Assembly (NCBI GenBank): GCA_024231905.1
Contig: JAAEQC010000199.1
Coordinates: 124,001 to 188,000, forward strand
Length of the DNA: 64,000 nucleotides
Source: a bacterium
GTDB lineage: Bacteria; Krumholzibacteriota; Krumholzibacteriia; LZORAL124-64-63
Direction of reading: 5' to 3'
Every line of letters begins with the position of its first letter. The first letter of the stretch is position 1. Below are positions 22,576 through 32,445 of the stretch, in pieces. The notes below the pieces were generated by a model. It was not told the DNA's origin. It was given only the letters and a program-made list of their open reading frames with translations, and did not search any database. Made by a program: the position numbers and the translations under genes.

Positions 22576-25056
22576 CTACTTCAGCAAGGTCATCCTCTGC
22601 AGGGCCGTCTCTCCGCCGGCCCGGAGCCGGATCACGTACATGCCCGAGGAGAGTCGGCGGGGGGCCCATGTCACCTCGTGGGGGCCGGCGCCGAGCCTGC
22701 GGTCCACCAGGGTGGCGACCTTCCGGCCCGCCGCGTCGAAGGCCTCCAGGTGCACGTGGCCGCTGCGGGGCAATTCGAAGGTGAAGGTCGTGCTGGGATT
22801 GAAGGGGTTCGGGCGCCCGCCCAGGCGCAGGGGTGCCGCCGGCACGCCCTCGGCGGACGAGACGTCGTCCACCAGGCCCCAGATCTCCACGTCGTCGATG
22901 TTCCAGCCGCAGTACTGCCAGCTGCTGTCGGTGGTGCCCATGGTCCAGCGGATGTACACCGTGGCCTGGCCGTCGGCCACGGCGCTGATGTCGATCTCCA
23001 CCGGGGTCCAGGCGGCGTCTTCGACGGCGCCGCCATTGGCCCAGACGGTGGTGAAGACGCTGCCGTCGTTGCTGACGGCGACGGATGCGTGATCGTAGGT
23101 GGAGGACTCCACACCGAGCCAGCGCTGGAAACGCAGGGACGTGCCCTGGATGTCCGAACAGTCGAATGCCGTCGAGATGAGGTGGCGCTGGGTCAAGAGG
23201 TTCTCGTAGTCCCCGGCCAGGTTGTAGCCGTAGACGTTGGTGCCGGTGGCCCCGGAGGTGGGGTCGGCCTCGCCGTACTGCCCGCCGCCGCCGGAGGGCT
23301 GACCGAAGGCCCAGAGGCCGGAGGTGGTCCAGCCGGGATCCGTATCCAGGGGTTCGCTGTGGACGACTTCGGGGAGGCCCACCTGCAGATTGGCCACGCG
23401 GACCGTGTTTCCTTCACCGTCGGTGACGTTGATGAACGAGACCGTTCCCATGTAGGTCCCGATGCCCAAGGCGTTGGCGGCGGAGTTGACGGTCACGGTC
23501 ACGGTCGCCGTGGCGCCGGCGACCAGGGTGCCGGACGTGGGGGTGAGGTCGAGCCAGGCCACGTCGGCCGCGGCTGACCAGTCGAGGGAAGCGGTCCCGT
23601 TGTTGTTCTCGAGGGTGTAGATGATCTCGTCGGGAACGAAGGGGCCGCCCTGCGGTCCCGCCGGGGCGAGGCTGCCGCTCGGCGTGACGGACAGACCCGA
23701 GGCCCAGGGAGCCAAGGTGTCGAGGGTCATGGCGCTCGTTCCCGTCGGGTCGAGCCAATCCCGCAGGCGCGAGGCCGCGGCGCCCCCGCCCTCCCAGGAC
23801 ACCGACACCCGACCGTACCAGTCGGAATCGTCATTGCCGCAAGCGGCGTAGCCGCCGTGAAGCTGTCCAACGACCCGATGATCCATGTCGAACAGCGGCG
23901 AGCCGCTGGAGCCGCCCTCGGTGGTGCCCAGGTCCCAGTCGATGACCCGGATGTGGGTGGCGTCGCCGGGCACGGTGTTGTTCAGATAGCTGGTGGTGGT
24001 CGTCGCGTCGTCCTCGAAGCTGATGCTCTTCTCGTCCGTGTTCGGGTGATGGATGCCCACGACGCCGGTGAAGTTCCCGGTAACGCGGTTCCACCCGGCC
24101 CAGCTCACGTTCCAGGACGGATCCGGGCTCTCGTCCAACTCGAGCAGTGTGAAGTCGGTGGGCTGGCTGGCGGCCCGGAAGAAGGCGCCCGTCTGGACGT
24201 CGGCCAAGGAGCCCCCGCCCTGCTGTCCGCAGGTGGGGCTCTGGAAGTTCCAGTACACCACCAGGGATGCGGCATTGGACGACGTGATTCCGCAGTGGTA
24301 GGCCGTCTGGAAATAGGGGGTCTGGTCCTGGGCGGTGTTGTTCACCATGTAGCCGGTGCAGAAGGTGGAACCGCCGGTGGAATAGACGGCCACCGAATTG
24401 ATCTCTTCGCGCCAGTCGTCGCCCTCGGGGCAGATCACGTCGATGTTGCAGGTGCCCGACTTGTCCGGGTCCTCGCCGAAGAGTCGGTAGCCCCTGTTGA
24501 CGGACGTGAGGGCCAATTCGTAATCATGGCGCGATTCGCGGGGCAGGACCAGCTCGACGACCACGTCGTCAGCCACCACCACCGGGGTCCACAGCTGGCC
24601 GTGGTCCTCGTTGTCCCGGTCGGTGAAGGTGCGCACGCCGCGGGGGTCGTCCCCGTCCACGGCCCCGGCCGGATGGACCGTCAGACGGCCGCCCTTGGGC
24701 AGGCGGTAGGCGGTGAAGCCAAAGTTCACCGAGAGGGCGCCGGGTGCCTGGACCCGCAGCCGCCACACATCGAAGTTGCGGTCGATCTGCTCCCAGACAC
24801 CGTCGGTGGCCGGGGTGATGAAGACGTCCTCGGTGAGGGCGAAGCGCTCGGGCAGCCCCTCGTCGCGTCGCAGGAGATCCTCCCGGCGCAGGGCTTCGCG
24901 GTCGAAGGGCGTGGCCGCCAGGGTGGGCAGGGCGTCCACGTGGCGGACCGCGAAGTGGGGGGCCACGGGGCCGTCCGTCGCCAGGGGAGTGGCGCCGAAC
25001 GCGGTGCTGGCGAGCAGGGTCGAGAGAACGAGCACCAGCAGGGTCATGCGCTTCAC
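22576..25056 (-). CDS. Secreted lysyl-endopeptidase-like serine protease (copy 2)
   Basis: A tandem paralogue of the downstream gene with the same architecture over 826 residues. The GTG start at 25056 is preceded by AAAGGA and followed by a signal peptide (RMTLLVLVLSTLLASTAFG). After the propeptide the mature start is again CNIDVICPEGDDW. The triad lies near His254 (QTAYHCG), Asp301 (TDFTLLELDE) and Ser384 (EGGSSGSPLFD). Ig-like, MAM-like (QYCGWNIDDVEIW) and NPFNP sorting-like domains follow (GRPNPFNPSTTFTFELP ... RMTLLK). Long stretches are identical to copy 1 (VNFGFTAYRLPKGGRLT, LPRESRHDYELALTS), so duplication was fairly recent. Differences cluster in the insert after SISFEDD and in the Ig-like part, which could tune substrate choice. 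Confidence 0.88.
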   Translation of the reverse strand: MKRMTLLVLVLSTLLASTAFGATPLATDGPVAPHFAVRHVDALPTLAATPFDREALRREDLLRRDEGLPERFALTEDVFITPATDGVWEQIDRNFDVWRLRVQAPGALSVNFGFTAYRLPKGGRLTVHPAGAVDGDDPRGVRTFTDRDNEDHGQLWTPVVVADDVVVELVLPRESRHDYELALTSVNRGYRLFGEDPDKSGTCNIDVICPEGDDWREEINSVAVYSTGGSTFCTGYMVNNTAQDQTPYFQTAYHCGITSSNAASLVVYWNFQSPTCGQQGGGSLADVQTGAFFRAASQPTDFTLLELDESPDPSWNVSWAGWNRVTGNFTGVVGIHHPNTDEKSISFEDDATTTTSYLNNTVPGDATHIRVIDWDLGTTEGGSSGSPLFDMDHRVVGQLHGGYAACGNDDSDWYGRVSVSWEGGGAAASRLRDWLDPTGTSAMTLDTLAPWASGLSVTPSGSLAPAGPQGGPFVPDEIIYTLENNNGTASLDWSAAADVAWLDLTPTSGTLVAGATATVTVTVNSAANALGIGTYMGTVSFINVTDGEGNTVRVANLQVGLPEVVHSEPLDTDPGWTTSGLWAFGQPSGGGGQYGEADPTSGATGTNVYGYNLAGDYENLLTQRHLISTAFDCSDIQGTSLRFQRWLGVESSTYDHASVAVSNDGSVFTTVWANGGAVEDAAWTPVEIDISAVADGQATVYIRWTMGTTDSSWQYCGWNIDDVEIWGLVDDVSSAEGVPAAPLRLGGRPNPFNPSTTFTFELPRSGHVHLEAFDAAGRKVATLVDRRLGAGPHEVTWAPRRLSSGMYVIRLRAGGETALQRMTLLK

Positions 25057-25129
25057 GATTGAGGTCCTTTCGGCGCGAGGAGTTCCGTCGATCACCCATG
25101 GATTCTAAGACAAAACTGTTACGATTCTC

Positions 25130-26818
25130 TCACGGCGCCGGCGATTCCAGGGCCGGGTTCTCGTAGCGGACCTCCCCATCCACCACCGTCATGAGCACCT
25201 GCATGTCCAGCAGATCGGCCGGTTCGCAGGCCACCGGATCCCCATCCAGCACCGTCAGGTCGGCCCGGTAGCCCGGGATGATGCGGCCCAGTTCGTTCTC
25301 GGCGAAGGCGGCATAGGCCGAACCCGCCGTGTACAACTCCAGGGCCGTGAGGCCGTCGAGCTTCTCCTGGGGCTGCCAGCCGCCCAGGGGCGAACCGTCG
25401 GGATGAGTGCGGGTGCGGGAGGCGTACAAGCCGGCCAGGGCGCTGACCCGCTCCACCGGGAAGTCGGTCCCCGAGCAGACGTGGGCGTCCGCTTCCAGCA
25501 GGCTGCGCCAGGCGTAGGCACCGGCCAGGCGCTCGGCGCCCAGGCGTTCGTGGGCCCAGTCCATGTCGCTGGTGCAGTGGACCGGCTGCATGGCGGCGAT
25601 GACGCCCAGTTCGGCGAAACGGGGGATGTCCGCCGGGCCGAGGATCTGGGCGTGCTCCACGCGCCAGCGGCGGTCGGCCGCGCCCAGTTCGGCGAAGACT
25701 TCCGCGTAGATGTCCAGGACCAGACGGTTGGCGGCGTCCCCGATGGCGTGGGTGCCAACCTGGAAGCCGCCGGCGGCGGCCCGGCGGCACATGGAGTCCA
25801 TGTGGGCCCGCGCGGTGACGGCCAGGCCGCGGCTGCCCGGTTCGTCCGAGTAGTCGGCCAGGAGCAGAGCGCCACGACTGCCCAGGGCGCCGTCGGCGTA
25901 GAGCTTGATAGTGCGCACGGTGAGCATGCCGTCTGCTTCGGCGACGGGGCCGGCGGCGAAACCCGATTCGAGGGTCTCGGGTTCGTCGTTGAGCATGCCG
26001 TAGTACCTGAGCCCCAGCTCGCCTGTGGCGGCCATCTCCCGGTACAGGCCGACGCTCTCCCAGGAGATGCCAGCGTCGTGGACGGCGGTGATGCCGTGGG
26101 CCAGGCAATGCTCCACCGCCATGCGAACCCGCCGGCGCCGTTCCGTGAGGGTGGGTTCGGGTACCACGTCGCGCACCAGGTCGACGGCGTTGTCCACGAG
26201 GATGCCCGTGGGCTCGCCGGCCTCGTCGCGCATGATCAGTCCGCCGGCCGGGTCGACGGTGGCGGCGGTGATGCCCGCCGCCGCCAGGGTCGCGGAACTC
26301 ACCCAGGCCGCGTGACCGTCCACCCGACGCAGGTAGACGGGCCGCCCGCCGCCCGCGGCATCGAGCAACGCGCGGTCCGGCCAGGCCGCCTCGGGCCAGT
26401 CGTTCTGGTCCCAGCCCCGGCCTTCGAGCCAGGTGCCGGGGGTGGCCTCCGCCGCCGCAGCGGCCACCAATTCGGCGCAGGCGGTGGCCGATCCGATCCC
26501 CCTCAGGTCGATCTGCACCAGGGACTTACCGAGCCCATAGAGGTGGCAGTGACTGTCCGCCAGGCCGGGCACCACCACAGCGCCGTCCAGGTCGACTTTC
26601 CGGTCTACGGCGCGGGAGGCGGCAAGCACCTCTGCATCCTGACCCACGATCTCGACGCGCCCGCCGCGGACCAGGACGGCCGTGGCGTCGTCGGGCTCGG
26701 CCGCGTCGAGGGTGATCACACGGCCGCCGTGCAGCACGAGTCCGGGCTCCACCGTGTCCCGGCAACCGGTGGCGATTCCGGCGAGAACGAGCACGAGAGC
26801 GAAGGCGATGCGGCGCAC
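25130..26818 (-). CDS. Amidohydrolase family 3 (YtcJ-like) lipoprotein
   Basis: A 562-residue metal-dependent hydrolase. The N-terminus has a short signal and a lipobox-like IATGC (Cys19), so it is probably lipid-anchored outside the inner membrane. Metal ligands of the TIM barrel are visible: HCH in VVPGLADSHCHLYG, the lysine region RTIKLYADGALGSRGALLL, HAIGDAANR, RVEHAQIL and the aspartate of VCSGTDFPVER. The C-terminus closes the beta-sandwich (IIPGYRADLTVLDGDP). YtcJ-type enzymes cleave N-acyl or formamide-like bonds, but the substrate range is wide and cannot be named here. It stands alone on the minus strand, divergent from the DinB gene by 85 bases. Confidence 0.85.
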   Translation of the reverse strand: MRRIAFALVLVLAGIATGCRDTVEPGLVLHGGRVITLDAAEPDDATAVLVRGGRVEIVGQDAEVLAASRAVDRKVDLDGAVVVPGLADSHCHLYGLGKSLVQIDLRGIGSATACAELVAAAAAEATPGTWLEGRGWDQNDWPEAAWPDRALLDAAGGGRPVYLRRVDGHAAWVSSATLAAAGITAATVDPAGGLIMRDEAGEPTGILVDNAVDLVRDVVPEPTLTERRRRVRMAVEHCLAHGITAVHDAGISWESVGLYREMAATGELGLRYYGMLNDEPETLESGFAAGPVAEADGMLTVRTIKLYADGALGSRGALLLADYSDEPGSRGLAVTARAHMDSMCRRAAAGGFQVGTHAIGDAANRLVLDIYAEVFAELGAADRRWRVEHAQILGPADIPRFAELGVIAAMQPVHCTSDMDWAHERLGAERLAGAYAWRSLLEADAHVCSGTDFPVERVSALAGLYASRTRTHPDGSPLGGWQPQEKLDGLTALELYTAGSAYAAFAENELGRIIPGYRADLTVLDGDPVACEPADLLDMQVLMTVVDGEVRYENPALESPAP

Positions 26819-26903
26819 GGGCCACCTCCGGGGGAAAGGACGGGACAGGCCGGGCGGACGCCATTACACTACCCGACATGCCCCCAGGGGAAAAGGAGAG
26901 GCC

Positions 26904-27419
26904 ATGAATCTTCTGCAGGATTCCATCCGCGATCTGTCCGGCACGCCGGCGGCCGTGTCGGCCCTGGTGGTCGGCGTGAGCGACGAGGACTGGCGCCGGC
27001 GCCCCACCGACGGCAGCTGGTCCCTGCTGGAGATCGTCCACCACTTGACGGACGAGGAGCACGAGGACTTTCCCCTGCGTCTGCGACTGACCCTCCAAGA
27101 TCCGGCACAGCCCTGGCCGCCCATTGATCCGCCTGCATGGGTCACCGAGCGGGCTTACAACGAGGCTGATCCCGCCACGGTCCTGCACGACTTCGTCGCC
27201 ACCCGTGAGGCCAACCTGGCCTGGCTGCGCGACCTGGTGGAACCCGCCTGGGACAACACCTACAACCACCCCCTGGCCGGACCCCTGAGCGCCCGTCGCC
27301 TGGTGCGCAGCTGGCGCGCCCACGACCTGCTCCACCTGCGCCAGTTGCTGCGCCGCCGCTGGCAACTGCTGGAGACAACGAGCGAGCCCGGCGATCTCGA
27401 CTACGCCGGCAGCTGGTAG
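26904..27419 (+). CDS. DinB-family four-helix protein
   Basis: A 171-residue DinB_2-type protein preceded by AAAAGGAGAG. The family folds as a four-helix bundle with a three-histidine metal site. Candidate ligands are H in EIVHHLTDEEHE (about 45-56) and in AHDLLHLRQLL (about 140-150). Some members use bacillithiol or mycothiol as co-substrate, others are of unknown role. It is followed 11 bases later by the SMUG1-type glycosylase, so both may belong to one stress or repair transcript. The reaction is unknown. Confidence 0.75.
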   Translation: MNLLQDSIRDLSGTPAAVSALVVGVSDEDWRRRPTDGSWSLLEIVHHLTDEEHEDFPLRLRLTLQDPAQPWPPIDPPAWVTERAYNEADPATVLHDFVATREANLAWLRDLVEPAWDNTYNHPLAGPLSARRLVRSWRAHDLLHLRQLLRRRWQLLETTSEPGDLDYAGSW

Positions 27420-27430
27420 GAGCGAGGACC

Positions 27431-28189
27431 ATGCCGCGCGCAATCGTTTCCCTCGCCGACGACATCCTGGCCGCCGCCGCCGCCCTGCGGGACGAGATCT
27501 CCCCCCTCCGCTTCGCCGCGCCGGTCACCCACGTCACCAACCCCCTCGACTACGCCTGGGAACTCCACGAAGCGTGGGTGCGCACCTGGGGCGACACCCG
27601 GCGGCGGGTGCTCCTGATGGGCATGAATCCCGGTCCCTGGGGCATGGCCCAGACCGGCGTGCCCTTCGGGGAAGTGGCTGCCGTGCGGAATTGGCTCGGT
27701 CTGCACGGCCAGGTGGCCGTTCCGGCCGGCGCCCACCCCAAGCGCCCCGTGGAAGGAATGGACTGCGCCCGCTCCGAAGTGAGCGGTCGCCGCCTGTGGG
27801 GGTACTTCGCCGAACGCTTCGGCACACCGCGTGCATTCTTCGTCGAGCATTTCGTGGTGAACTACTGCCCCCTGGTTTTCTGCGAGGAAACCGGGCGCAA
27901 CCGGACACCGGACAAGCTGCCCGCGGCCGAGTCCCGGCCCCTGTTCGAGGCCTGCGACCGCCGACTGCTCCGGGTCATCGAGCTCTACGCGCCCGAGTGG
28001 GTAGTCGGAGTGGGGGGCTTCGCCCGCAAGAAGCTCGAGGCGGTGCTGAAGGACCATCCCCAACCGCCCCGGATCGGCTGGATCCTGCACCCGAGTCCGG
28101 CCAGCCCCGCGGCCAACCGCGGCTGGGCGCCCGCCGCCGCGAAGCAGTTCCTGGAGCAGGGGATATGGCCTTCACAGGCGGCTGATTGA
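27431..28189 (+). CDS. SMUG1-type single-strand-selective uracil-DNA glycosylase
   Basis: A 252-residue DNA-repair enzyme with the diagnostic SMUG1 motif 1 GMNPGPWGMAQTGVPFGE (about 63-80) and motif 2 HPSPASPAANRGW near 220. The family removes uracil and oxidised pyrimidines from DNA as the first step of base-excision repair. The catalytic asparagine is the N of GMNPGP. It starts 11 bases after the DinB gene and is likely co-transcribed. SMUG1 is scattered in bacteria, mostly in a few lineages. Confidence 0.9.
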   Translation: MPRAIVSLADDILAAAAALRDEISPLRFAAPVTHVTNPLDYAWELHEAWVRTWGDTRRRVLLMGMNPGPWGMAQTGVPFGEVAAVRNWLGLHGQVAVPAGAHPKRPVEGMDCARSEVSGRRLWGYFAERFGTPRAFFVEHFVVNYCPLVFCEETGRNRTPDKLPAAESRPLFEACDRRLLRVIELYAPEWVVGVGGFARKKLEAVLKDHPQPPRIGWILHPSPASPAANRGWAPAAAKQFLEQGIWPSQAAD

Positions 28190-28518
28190 CCCATACGGGG
28201 ATTGACGGATCCCTGGACGTGTCCTACATTCCGGGGGTTCCAGCGCCCGTCTACGAAATCCCGTGGACCATTCAAGGCCGGGTGGGTGTACGCCGCATCG
28301 TCGGTGTGCTTCCGTGTACGGGCGAAGGATCATGCGAGCGGTCTTTCAAATGGACCGCCTCGTGCAGTCGAAATCGATGGTGGATATCTCCCCGGAGGTC
28401 GGGGGATGAGGTTCGGCGAGCTGCCGGGCCATTGGGAAGCGCTGAGGGTCGGGCCGGAGATAGCCGGCGACTCCGGGCGCTCGATTCAGCCGGAAAGCCG
28501 GCATTTGGAGAGAAGAAC
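28190..28518 (+). promoter_or_regulatory. Structured 329-base leader region of the RRM gene
   Basis: No convincing gene lies here. The strand upstream of the RRM start has a long imperfect hairpin (GCGGTC ... GACCGC with flanking TGCGAG/CTCGTGCA, about 28332-28367) and a small one (CCCCG-GAGGT-CGGGG, about 28390-28405). Bacterial RRM and cold-shock mRNAs often have long structured leaders that control translation by temperature, so this may be one. Confidence 0.35.
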
Positions 28519-28830
28519 GTGAAGAAACTGTACGTGGGCAACCTGCCTTTCAGCGCGACCGAGGACGAGATTACCGAACTGTTCGGCCAGCACGGCACGG
28601 TGCACTCCGTAGCGCTGATCAACGACCGTGAGACCGGTCGGCCCCGGGGCTTCGGCTTCGTGGAGGTCGACGACGACGCCATGCCGAACATGATCCAGGC
28701 CCTGGACGGCCAGGACATGGGCGGCCGTCCCCTGCGCGTGAACGAAGCCCAGCCCCGCCCCCGTGGCGGCGGCGGCGGCGGCGGTTACGGCGGCGGCGGC
28801 GGTGGCGGTGGCGGCAACCGCGGTTGGTAG
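28519..28830 (+). CDS. Glycine-rich RRM RNA-binding protein
   Basis: GTG start with GGAGAG nine bases upstream; 103 residues. A single RNA-recognition motif has RNP2 (KLYVGNLPF) at the start and RNP1 (RGFGFVEV) near 45. A tail of almost pure glycine with Tyr and Arg follows. This matches the small bacterial Rbp proteins (cyanobacterial RbpA type), single-strand RNA binders often induced by cold. The open frame continues upstream to 28186 but that part looks non-coding. Confidence 0.9.
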   Translation: MKKLYVGNLPFSATEDEITELFGQHGTVHSVALINDRETGRPRGFGFVEVDDDAMPNMIQALDGQDMGGRPLRVNEAQPRPRGGGGGGGYGGGGGGGGGNRGW

Positions 28831-28863
28831 TTGCGGGTCAGCCCTCGACGGCATGAGCCGATG

Positions 28864-28895
28864 CGGACCCCGCTTCCCAGGTGAGGCGGGGTCCG
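28864..28895 (+). terminator. GC-rich hairpin after the RRM gene
   Basis: CGGACCCCGC (28864-28873) pairs with GCGGGGTCCG (28886-28895). It lies 34 bases past the RRM stop and just before the next gene. No T-run follows, so it may be a processing or partial termination site. Confidence 0.5.
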
Positions 28896-28928
28896 TAACT
28901 TCAAGAAACTGAACGAAGGGACGGAGTC

Positions 28929-29186
28929 TTGGCGCGATCCCATTTCTCCTACGAGAAACGACGCAAGGAACTCGAGAAGAAGAAGAAGAAGGAAGCCAAG
29001 CGGCAGGCCAAGGCCGACCGCAAGGCGGCCCGGGAGGCCGGCGAGGAGATCGTCGAGCCCAGGGTCGAGATCGACGAGTACGGCAATGTGAGAGAGATCT
29101 GGCCCGAAGGCTATGACAGCTACGGTAACCGTATCGTCACCGACGACGAGCTCGAAGACGACGAATCCGAGACCGATCCCGCCTGA
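28929..29186 (+). CDS. Small charged hypothetical protein (KEKK-rich N-terminus)
   Basis: An 85-residue protein starting at TTG 28929 after a weak GGACGGAG. The first 40 residues are a basic helix ([20 protein letters not shown]); the rest is acidic ([20 protein letters not shown] ... [14 protein letters not shown]). Similar Lys-rich small proteins occur widely without known function; nucleic-acid or ribosome association is a guess. Its last 50 bases overlap the 3' end of carB on the opposite strand. Confidence 0.6.
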   Translation: MARSHFSYEKRRKELEKKKKKEAKRQAKADRKAAREAGEEIVEPRVEIDEYGNVREIWPEGYDSYGNRIVTDDELEDDESETDPA

Positions 29187-32100
29187 GACCGCCCGTGACC
29201 ACCGGCTTTGCCCGGTTGCCGGTGGTCTTCCCGGGAGTTCTATCCCCGCGCCTCTGCTCGATTGCGAAACCCTGCATCTCGGCCCTGATTCCATCCACGG
29301 CTGCCCGAGCCCCCGACAAGGTCGTGATGCAGGGTATGTCCCGCGCCCGGGCCTCCCGCCGGATGGCCGCCTCGTCGTAGCGACTCCGTTTACCCAGGGG
29401 CGTGTTCACCACCATCTGCACCCGGCCTTCGGTGATGGCGTCGCCCACGTGAGGCGATCCCTCGCCCACTTTGGCCACCGTGGCGGCCGCCAGGCCGCGG
29501 TCACCCAGGAAGCGGGCCGTGCCACGGGTGGCCAGCAGGTCGAAGCCCAGGTCGGCCAGGTCGCGGGCGATGGGTAGCAGGCCCTCCCGGTCGCGGGCGT
29601 TGACGCTGAGGAAGGCGGTCCCGGCCGTGGGCAACCCCTCACCCGCCGCCAGATGCGCCCGCGCAAACGCCTCCCCGAAGTCCCGCCCCACACCCATGAC
29701 CTCGCCGGTGCTTTTCATCTCCGGCCCCAGGATGTGATCCGTACGCGGGAAGCGCCGGAAGGGAAAGACCGGCGCCTTCACGTAGACGCGATCCAAATCC
29801 AAGCGCTCGGCCACGCCCTGCTCCGCGAGGGGGATCCCCAGCATGCACCGCGTCGCGATCCGCGCCAGGTCCAGCCCCGTGGCCTTCTCCAGGAACGGCA
29901 CCGTCCGCGAGGCCCGCGGGTTGATCTCCAGCACGTGGATTCGTCCTCGGTAGCTGGCGAACTGGATGTTCATGAGGCCAATCACGCCCAGGGCTCGGGC
30001 GATGGCCCCGGTGTGACGCGTGATGGCCGCCAGTTCCGCGGCGTCGGCCTTCACCGGCGGCAGCACCGCGAAGCTGTCCCCCGAGTGGATCCCCGCCTCC
30101 TCGATGTGCTGCAGGATGCCGCCCATGAGCACGTCGGAGCCGTCGCACACGGCGTCCACGTCGAACTCCACCGCATCCTCGAGGAACTGGTCGATGAGGA
30201 CCGGATGGCGGCCGCTCACCCGGGCAGCTTCGGCGAAGTACTGCCGCAGGCTGTCCGTATCGTAGACCACGCGCATGGCGCGCCCGCCCAGGACGTAGCT
30301 GGGCCGCACCATGACCGGGAAGCCGATCTCTGCGGCCACTGTCACCGCCTCGTGGACCGAGCGCGCGCTGCCGCCTCGGGGGAAGGGGATGCCCAGTTCC
30401 GTGAGCAGGGCGCCGCAGCGGTCCCGGTCCTCGGCCTGGTCGATGGCGTCGACCCCCGTGCCGAGGATGGGCACACCGGCGGCTTCCAGTTCGTGGGCCA
30501 GGTTCAAGGGGGTCTGGCCGCCCAGGGTGACAATCACGCCTTCCGGCCGTTCCACCTCGACGATGTGGAGCACTTCCTCCAGACGCAGGGGCTCGAAGTA
30601 CAGGCGGTCCGACAGGTCGTAGTCGGTGCTCACGGTCTCGGGATTGCAGTTCACGAGGATGGCTTCGACGCCTTCGGCCCGGATCGCCTGCACCGCGTGG
30701 CAGCAGCAGGTGTCGAACTCGATGCCCTGCCCGATGCGATTGGGACCGCCGCCCAGGACCATGACCTTGCGCCGGTCCGTGGGCCGGGCCTCGCAGGGAC
30801 CGTCCTCCCAGGTGGAGTAGAGGTAGGGGGTCGTACTGGCGAACTCGGCGGCGCAGGTGTCCACCCGGCGGAAGACCGGACGCAGGTCGAAGGCCTCTCG
30901 CCGCGCCTTCACGTCCGCCGCGGTGGCGTCCCCGCTGCGGCTGAGGATGGCGATGCGCCGGTCGCTGAAGCCTTCGCGTTTGGCCTCCCACAATACCTCG
31001 GCCGGCAGCTCGTCGAGACTGTAGCCCTGGAGTCGTCCTTCGACCTCGGCCAGCATGGCCAGGTTGTCCAGGAACCAGGGGTCGATGCCTGTGATCCCGT
31101 GGAGTTCCTCCGGTTGCAGCCCCCGGCGGAAGGCCTCGTGCAGGTCCGTCAGGCGGCGGGGACTCGGCTCGGCCAGGGCGTCCCGCAACTGGGCCGATGT
31201 GCGTCCGGTGGCGCGGCTCTCCCACCCGGAGAATCCCAGTTCCAGGGACCGCAGCGCCTTCTGCAGCGCCTCCCGGAACGTCCGCCCCATGGCCATGACT
31301 TCGCCCACCGATTGCATGGACGTGCCCAGCCGGTCCGGCGTGCCGGGGAATTTCTCGAAGGACCAACGCGGCACCTTCACCACCGTGTAGTCGATGCTCG
31401 GCTCGAAACAAGCACTACTCGTGCCGGTGATCTCGTTGGGCAGTTCGTCCAAGGTGTAGCCCACCGCCAGCAGGGCGGCGATCTTCGCAATCGGGTAGCC
31501 GGTGGCCTTGCTGGCCAGGGCGCTGCTCCGGCTCACGCGGGGGTTCATCTCGATGACGATGACGCGGCCGCTTTCGGGATCCACGGCGAACTGGACGTTG
31601 CTGCCGCCGGTGGCCACGCCCACTGCATCGAGCACAGCCAACGACTGGTCGCGCAGCTCCTGGTACTCGCGGTCGGTGAGCGTCTGGGCCGGGGCCACTG
31701 TTATGCTGTCGCCCGTGTGCACGCCCATGGCGTCGAAATTCTCGATGGAGCAGACAATGATGCCGTTGCCGGCGTGGTCCCGAATGACCTCGAGCTCGTA
31801 CTCCTTCCAGCCCAGGACCGACTCCTCCACCAGTACGCTGGTCACCGGCGAGGCCAGCAGACCTTCGCCGAGCAGGGCCAGGAACTCGTCCCGGTCGTAG
31901 GCCACGCCGCTGCCGGCACCACCCAGGGTGAAGCTGGCCCGCAGGATCATGGGGAAGGGGATCTCGGCCATGGCCGCGTCGGCCTGGGCCAGGTCCGTCA
32001 CGAGCATGCTCAGGGGCGTGTCGAGACCGATCCTCGCCATGCACTCCTTGAAGCGCTGGCGGTCCTCGGCCAGTTGCACGGCCTGCACGTCGGCGCCGAT

Positions 32101-32445
32101 GAGCTCGACCCCGTGCGCCTCCAGCACGCCCGCTTCGGCCAGTTCGATGGCCAGGTTCAGTCCCGTCTGTCCTCCCACTGTGGGCAGAACGGCGCAGGGT
32201 TTCTCCCTGGCGATGACCCGGGCCACCATGTCGCAGGTCAGCGGCTCGATGTAGGTGGCGTGGGCCACTTCCGGGTCGGTCATGATGGTCGCCGGGTTGC
32301 TGTTGACCAGCACCACCCGGTAGCCCTCGGCCTTCAGCGCCTTCACCGCTTGAGTGCCCGAGTAGTCGAATTCACTAGCCTGGCCGATGACGATGGGGCC
32401 GGAGCCGAGCACGAGAATGGTCTTGAGGTCATCCCTGCGCGGCAT
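29137..32445 (-). CDS. carB: Carbamoyl-phosphate synthase large subunit
   Basis: 1102 residues from ATG 32445 ([22 protein letters not shown]). It is the classic two-fold repeated ATP-grasp protein that makes carbamoyl phosphate from bicarbonate, ammonia delivered by CarA, and two ATP, for arginine and pyrimidines. Both halves are present ([15 protein letters not shown] and [26 protein letters not shown]-type sites at [13 protein letters not shown] and [12 protein letters not shown]). A C-terminal MGS regulatory domain begins near [15 protein letters not shown]. The start overlaps carA's stop by 17 bases. The end carries about 35 unusual basic residues ([20 protein letters not shown]), because the frame runs on into the antisense of the convergent small gene. 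This tail is probably not conserved. Confidence 0.95.
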   Translation of the reverse strand: MPRRDDLKTILVLGSGPIVIGQASEFDYSGTQAVKALKAEGYRVVLVNSNPATIMTDPEVAHATYIEPLTCDMVARVIAREKPCAVLPTVGGQTGLNLAIELAEAGVLEAHGVELIGADVQAVQLAEDRQRFKECMARIGLDTPLSMLVTDLAQADAAMAEIPFPMILRASFTLGGAGSGVAYDRDEFLALLGEGLLASPVTSVLVEESVLGWKEYELEVIRDHAGNGIIVCSIENFDAMGVHTGDSITVAPAQTLTDREYQELRDQSLAVLDAVGVATGGSNVQFAVDPESGRVIVIEMNPRVSRSSALASKATGYPIAKIAALLAVGYTLDELPNEITGTSSACFEPSIDYTVVKVPRWSFEKFPGTPDRLGTSMQSVGEVMAMGRTFREALQKALRSLELGFSGWESRATGRTSAQLRDALAEPSPRRLTDLHEAFRRGLQPEELHGITGIDPWFLDNLAMLAEVEGRLQGYSLDELPAEVLWEAKREGFSDRRIAILSRSGDATAADVKARREAFDLRPVFRRVDTCAAEFASTTPYLYSTWEDGPCEARPTDRRKVMVLGGGPNRIGQGIEFDTCCCHAVQAIRAEGVEAILVNCNPETVSTDYDLSDRLYFEPLRLEEVLHIVEVERPEGVIVTLGGQTPLNLAHELEAAGVPILGTGVDAIDQAEDRDRCGALLTELGIPFPRGGSARSVHEAVTVAAEIGFPVMVRPSYVLGGRAMRVVYDTDSLRQYFAEAARVSGRHPVLIDQFLEDAVEFDVDAVCDGSDVLMGGILQHIEEAGIHSGDSFAVLPPVKADAAELAAITRHTGAIARALGVIGLMNIQFASYRGRIHVLEINPRASRTVPFLEKATGLDLARIATRCMLGIPLAEQGVAERLDLDRVYVKAPVFPFRRFPRTDHILGPEMKSTGEVMGVGRDFGEAFARAHLAAGEGLPTAGTAFLSVNARDREGLLPIARDLADLGFDLLATRGTARFLGDRGLAAATVAKVGEGSPHVGDAITEGRVQMVVNTPLGKRSRYDEAAIRREARARDIPCITTLSGARAAVDGIRAEMQGFAIEQRRGDRTPGKTTGNRAKPVVTGGLRRDRSRIRRLRARRR

